Origin: a virus
Direction: 5' to 3' (one strand)
Length of the DNA stretch: 44,185 nucleotides
Virus record (IMG/VR): IMGVR_UViG_3300025120_000124
Coordinates: 1 to 44,185 of that record
Below, piece after piece: positions 40,602 to 44,185 of this stretch; the stretch's first letter is position 1; every line of letters begins with the position of its first letter. The notes beneath the pieces were generated by a model that saw only the letters and a list, made by a program, of their open reading frames with translations, was not told the DNA's origin and did not search any database. The position numbers and the translations under genes were made by a program.

Positions 40602-43067
40602 ATGTACAGCAACGCAGAGCAAAAGTTAAAAGGGGGCTTCCCCGACCCTCTTGCCTCCACGGAGGTAAAGGAAAGCAAGGAGTACGGACTAAAGTACGCC
40701 AAAGCTATTGAGAGACAGTGGGGTAAGATGCAAGAAAGCAACTCTCTGCACGGCGAAAGAAACAGAGTTTTTGACAGGTGTAGAAGCTACGCAAACGGAA
40801 CTCAGGACACAAACATATACAAAAGACTTCTCAACTCCATGGACCCAAATGCTGGGGAAGGTAGCTTGATGAACGTTGATTTTACTCCAGTCCCTATCCT
40901 ACCTAAGTTCGTTAGGATTGTGGTAAACAAAATCCTTTCTAGGAACCCATACCCAAACCTTGAGGCTATTGACCCTCTGTCTTCTTCAGAAAAGAACAGA
41001 GAGAAGAATAAGATCAAGATGCAGGTTCAGGCTAGAGAGAAACTAGCAGAGCTAAAAAAGAAGACGGGGGTTGTGCTAGACCAGGACCCAGAAAAATTGC
41101 CAGAGACCCTTGAGGAGGCTGAGATCCTGATGGACACCAACATCAAAACTGATGCTGAGATATCTGCTCAGATAGCAACCAACATGACGCTATCTTGGAA
41201 CAACTTCAATGACAACATCTTTAGAAGGTGTGTCAATGACCTTGCTACTCTAGGTATGGCTGTTGTCCAGAGATTCAACGACCCAAACTACGGGATTGCT
41301 ACATCTTATGTAGACCCCAATAAGTTTATTCATAGCAGAACTGAAGACCCGAACTTCGATGATTTGGTATATGCTGGTCACGTTAAAACTATTCCAATCC
41401 AGGAGCTGAAGAGGATGGCTGGTGAGCAGTTTTCAGAAGAGCAGTACGCTAAGATTGCAAAGAAGTATCAAGGAAAATATGGAAACAATTCCGCCAACTA
41501 CGGAAGGTCCACATACAACACTATCACTGGTAGAACTCAGTTTGGATACGACGAGTATCTAGTTGATGTCCTAGACTTTGAATACATCTCTGTAGATTGC
41601 GTGTTCTTTGAAGAAAAAGAGAACCGATTCGGCAACAAAGGCTTTTACTACAAGGGGTTTGACTACAAAGAGAAGCAGAACTCTGTATTTGAAAGAAAGC
41701 CTCACAAGATGGATATCAAGACCGTATACAAGGGGTCTTACGTGCTTGGAACAAAAGATTACCTCTTTAACTACGGTAGAGCAAAGAACGTTCCCAAGAA
41801 CGTGCATGATATCTCTAAGGCCAGGATGTCTTACTCCGTTGTCGCTACTAACCTAAGGGACATGATGCCTAAGTCCATGGTTGACAGCTGCGTTGGATTT
41901 GCAGACATGCTTCAGATCACTCACCTGAAGATACAGCAGTCGATAGCAAAGGCTAAGCCTGATGGACTCATCATTGATATCGAAGGTCTAGAAAACGTGC
42001 AGCTTGGAAAGGGTGGCGAGCTGCAGCCTTTGGAGCTTCATGACATCTACGAGCAGACTGGTGTGTTTTACTACAGAAGCAAGAACCCAGAGGGCGGATT
42101 CCAAAACCCTCCAGTTCGTGAGATTGGAAACAGCATCAGAAACATAAACGAACTGATAAGGCTGTACAACCACTACCTCCAGATGATCCGAGACACAACG
42201 GGCATCAACGAGGCTATGGATGCTTCGTCCCCAAAGGGAGAAGCCTTGGTTGGTGTTCAGCAGCAAGCCATCAATGCTGGCAACAATGCTATCTACGACA
42301 TCACGAACTCCGCCATGGTCCTTTACAAAAAGGTGTGCGAGGATATCGTCAAGTGTCTACAGATACTTCCAGAGGACTCGGTGATCTACTCAACATATCA
42401 GAATGCTGTGGGCAAGGAGAACATGAAGGTGCTCTCTTCTTTTAACGATCTACCCATGTACAACTTCGGTGTTCAGGTCGTCAAGGAGATGGAGGACGAA
42501 GACAAGGCCTACCTGGAACAAAACATCCAGGCTGCGATTGCTCAGAAAGAAATAGACCTGGAGGACGCTTTGGCTATACGAAACATGAAGGATATCAATC
42601 AGGCTGAACGGCTTCTGATTGTAAGACGAAAGAAAAGAATGCAGAAGGCTCAGGAGCAGCAGATGCAACAGATACAAGCTCAGGGCCAGCAACAGCAACA
42701 GGCTCAACAGATGGAGGCTCAATCAAAACAACAAGAGCTTCAGATGATGGCTCAGATTGAACAGCAGAAGATTCAGATGAAAGGTGAGATGGAGTTGCGG
42801 TTGGCCAAAGCCCAGCACACGTTCAACAAAGAGATTGAGATAATAAGAGCTGAAGCTATGGGGATAAAAATCTCTTCAGATAAAGACGTCAAAGTGGAGG
42901 TCGAGAAAATGAAGGACGACAGAAAGGACGACAGGGTTAAGAAGCAGGCTGTCGAGCAGAGCAAGTTAATATCTCAAAGGCAGGGTCAGAGAGGAGAACT
43001 CCAGGACGAAACAAAAGAAGACCCGCAAGACATAATGAGTGGACTACTAGATAAAATAATGAGATAA
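40602..43067 (+). CDS. Portal protein
   Basis: 821 residues. The N-terminal third (PILPKFVRIVVNKILSRNPY, then a helical region) and the TGINEAMDASSPKGEALVGV stretch followed by QQQAINAGNNA are typical of portals of Bacteroidota podovirus-like phages. The C-terminus (about 685-800) is a Gln-rich coiled coil (QQQQQAQQMEAQSKQQELQM). It forms the dodecameric gate and follows terL directly. TATATTTG at 40589-40596 resembles a -7 element but lacks a -33 partner. Confidence 0.88.
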   Translation: MYSNAEQKLKGGFPDPLASTEVKESKEYGLKYAKAIERQWGKMQESNSLHGERNRVFDRCRSYANGTQDTNIYKRLLNSMDPNAGEGSLMNVDFTPVPILPKFVRIVVNKILSRNPYPNLEAIDPLSSSEKNREKNKIKMQVQAREKLAELKKKTGVVLDQDPEKLPETLEEAEILMDTNIKTDAEISAQIATNMTLSWNNFNDNIFRRCVNDLATLGMAVVQRFNDPNYGIATSYVDPNKFIHSRTEDPNFDDLVYAGHVKTIPIQELKRMAGEQFSEEQYAKIAKKYQGKYGNNSANYGRSTYNTITGRTQFGYDEYLVDVLDFEYISVDCVFFEEKENRFGNKGFYYKGFDYKEKQNSVFERKPHKMDIKTVYKGSYVLGTKDYLFNYGRAKNVPKNVHDISKARMSYSVVATNLRDMMPKSMVDSCVGFADMLQITHLKIQQSIAKAKPDGLIIDIEGLENVQLGKGGELQPLELHDIYEQTGVFYYRSKNPEGGFQNPPVREIGNSIRNINELIRLYNHYLQMIRDTTGINEAMDASSPKGEALVGVQQQAINAGNNAIYDITNSAMVLYKKVCEDIVKCLQILPEDSVIYSTYQNAVGKENMKVLSSFNDLPMYNFGVQVVKEMEDEDKAYLEQNIQAAIAQKEIDLEDALAIRNMKDINQAERLLIVRRKKRMQKAQEQQMQQIQAQGQQQQQAQQMEAQSKQQELQMMAQIEQQKIQMKGEMELRLAKAQHTFNKEIEIIRAEAMGIKISSDKDVKVEVEKMKDDRKDDRVKKQAVEQSKLISQRQGQRGELQDETKEDPQDIMSGLLDKIMR

Positions 43068-43068
43068 A

Positions 43069-43494
43069 ATGAGCAGCGTAAATCTTGACGTAACAGGTGT
43101 TCTTGACATCACCGCAAAAAGAGGGGATACTTTCTCTCTTACTTTGACGCTTAAGGATTCATCAGGAACGGCTCTTACGCTTTCCACGTCTAACTACGAG
43201 TTTTACTTTGTTGTTACAGAGGTAAACAATAGAAAGTCTTCTAGATCTCCTCGAATTGTTTTGGCTAGCCCTAACATCTCTGGGGCTGTAAATACGTTTG
43301 AGTCTCCTTTGGTGGATGACAGCGGCAACGTTACGTTTACTGCTTCTTCTCAAACCATGAGTTCTATATCGTCAGGATCGTACTCTTACGAAATCCAATA
43401 CAGGCTTCCAAGCAGCACGACTGTTGATACATACTCAACGGTGCTTAGAGGTTCATTTGCCCTTAACCGAAACATACTTGAAGCGGTTTCTTAA
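43069..43494 (+). CDS. Baseplate BppU N-domain-like protein
   Basis: 141 residues. AKRGDTFSLTLTLKDSSGTA, then a 'nonpolar strand, GSYSYEIQYRL' and 'VLRGSFALNRN' ending follow the common phage beta-sandwich used in baseplate upper proteins and fibre anchors. It starts one base after the portal stop and overlaps the next ATG. Role in the tail is inferred. Confidence 0.65.
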   Translation: MSSVNLDVTGVLDITAKRGDTFSLTLTLKDSSGTALTLSTSNYEFYFVVTEVNNRKSSRSPRIVLASPNISGAVNTFESPLVDDSGNVTFTASSQTMSSISSGSYSYEIQYRLPSSTTVDTYSTVLRGSFALNRNILEAVS

Positions 43495-43679
43495 TGTCGG
43501 TATCTGTATCAACATCGAATGACATACTCGTGTCTGTTAGCGTTTCTGGCTCAGTACAGACTTCGTTTTTTACGACTCAATCATCTGTGTCGGTTCGACC
43601 CTCAGATGTAAGTGCTGTACCCCTAACAATTAAGTCTTCACCATCCTCATTTGAAGTAACTGTAAAAAACCCTAGTTAA
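43494..43679 (+). CDS. Small Ser/Val-rich protein (61 residues)
   Basis: Ser and Val make up about half the residues (MSVSVSTSNDILVSVSVSG), with alternating pattern expected of beta strands. Start overlaps the preceding stop. Probably a small virion or fibre-linked protein; not recognised. Confidence 0.55.
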   Translation: MSVSVSTSNDILVSVSVSGSVQTSFFTTQSSVSVRPSDVSAVPLTIKSSPSSFEVTVKNPS

Positions 43680-43680
43680 G

Positions 43681-44185
43681 ATGAGACACTCATTGTTTAT
43701 GCTTTGCTTGTTTCCACTGTTTGCCACAGCGCAGACAGGATGGGTAAACGTAGAGTTCCAGGCTGACGCCTACGGCGGTGAGAGCACGTGGGAAATCTAT
43801 ATGGTGGGTGCTGACAGCGTGTACGCTGCTAGCGGACCATTTGAGAACGCATCATACAACCAGCAACTCGTGGTACTTCCTGCTGGGGAGTACAATCTCG
43901 TGGTAAGCGATCAGTTTGGAGACGGTATCTGCTGTGAGTTTGGAGAGGGGTGGTTTGGCGTAGAGAATACGTGCGGTGTCAGTGCATTTGTGTATGACTT
44001 TGCTCAAGCTCAGATTACCATCCCGTTCGAAGTACTACCTTGCCCTCCACCCCTTGCAGACTGCATGGACCCTGAGGCCAACAACTACAACCCCCAAGCA
44101 TATTTTGATGGAGAAAACTGCCAGTACGATGTGACCTTCAGGTTGGATCTTAATGGACCGCATCCGCCTGAGATAGACATTCCTG
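43681..44185 (+). CDS. Secreted repeat protein, 3' end cut by window
   Basis: Open to the window end (168 codons). Signal peptide MRHSLFMLCLFPLFATAQ, a beta domain with DQFGDGICCEFGEGW (a loop common in secreted proteins of marine Flavobacteria), then one Cys/Asp repeat (CMDPEANNYNPQAYFDGENC) like those in the first gene of the window, followed by VTFRLDLNGPHPPEID. The signal peptide sits one base after the preceding stop. Its ending probably holds more repeats or a sorting domain outside the window. Confidence 0.75.
   Translation, partial: MRHSLFMLCLFPLFATAQTGWVNVEFQADAYGGESTWEIYMVGADSVYAASGPFENASYNQQLVVLPAGEYNLVVSDQFGDGICCEFGEGWFGVENTCGVSAFVYDFAQAQITIPFEVLPCPPPLADCMDPEANNYNPQAYFDGENCQYDVTFRLDLNGPHPPEIDIP

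Noticed and set aside
1-44185. Circular closure by joining the window ends
   Set aside because: The last gene would continue in a different frame from the first gene, and no terminal repeat is visible.
1-44185. CRISPR arrays, insertion sequences, integrase
   Set aside because: No regularly spaced direct repeats, transposase or recombinase motifs were seen.

Overview
The window looks like most of the genome of a tailed phage (or a prophage-like virus) of a marine Bacteroidota host, probably Flavobacteriia. Large terminase, portal, a 3284-residue internal virion-type protein, holin, M15 endolysin and phage recombination genes support a phage. The host assignment rests on promoters of the Bacteroidota type (TTTG or CTTG, a 19-21 base spacer, TAnnTTTG), on T9SS-type sorting and M43 pappalysin-type domains, and on Cys/Asp-rich repeats of the form GCTDPxAxNYDPxAxxDDGSC, which are familiar from marine Flavobacteria. 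No integrase was seen.

Layout. Rightward genes fill bases 1-16059: a repeat-rich adhesin or fibre cut by the window edge, a tail-type protein, two candidate inner-virion proteins, the giant polyvalent protein, a holin and two small basic proteins. Leftward genes fill 28446-16213. They form three transcription units read from promoters at about 28.5, 27.8 and 25.7 kb. The first two hold tiny unknown genes chained by ATGA overlaps. The third runs from small unknown genes into DNA metabolism: a DnaA-C-like protein, an ERF/Rad52-like annealing protein, a membrane-anchored HTH protein, a PD-(D/E)XK exonuclease, an SSB-like protein, a DUF1599 protein, a primase-helicase, T7-type endonuclease I, a second nuclease-like protein and a B12-dependent ribonucleotide reductase. 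Rightward genes resume at 29126 and run to the end: Lys/Gly-rich small proteins, endolysin, a GroES-like protein, a secreted M43 metalloprotease, a protein with a T9SS type B sorting domain, tRNA-Arg(UCU), terminase, portal, a baseplate-like protein and a second repeat-type secreted protein cut by the edge.

The pattern of one divergent control region (28.45-29.13 kb) and one convergent junction (16.06-16.21 kb), with both window edges inside similar fibre or adhesin genes, suggests a circular map opened in that gene cluster, but the edges do not join in frame. No major capsid protein or DNA polymerase was recognised, so part of the genome probably lies outside the window.

The most unusual points are these: phage genes for proteins apparently addressed to the host type IX secretion system; two aberrant tRNA-like structures placed just beyond the 3' ends of the two long leftward operons; a GRAS-type motif repeated five times in the giant protein; a short GG[K/R]-type motif shared by many small late proteins; a GroES-like protein with two Cpn10-like segments; and dockerin-like calcium loops scattered over four otherwise unrelated proteins.
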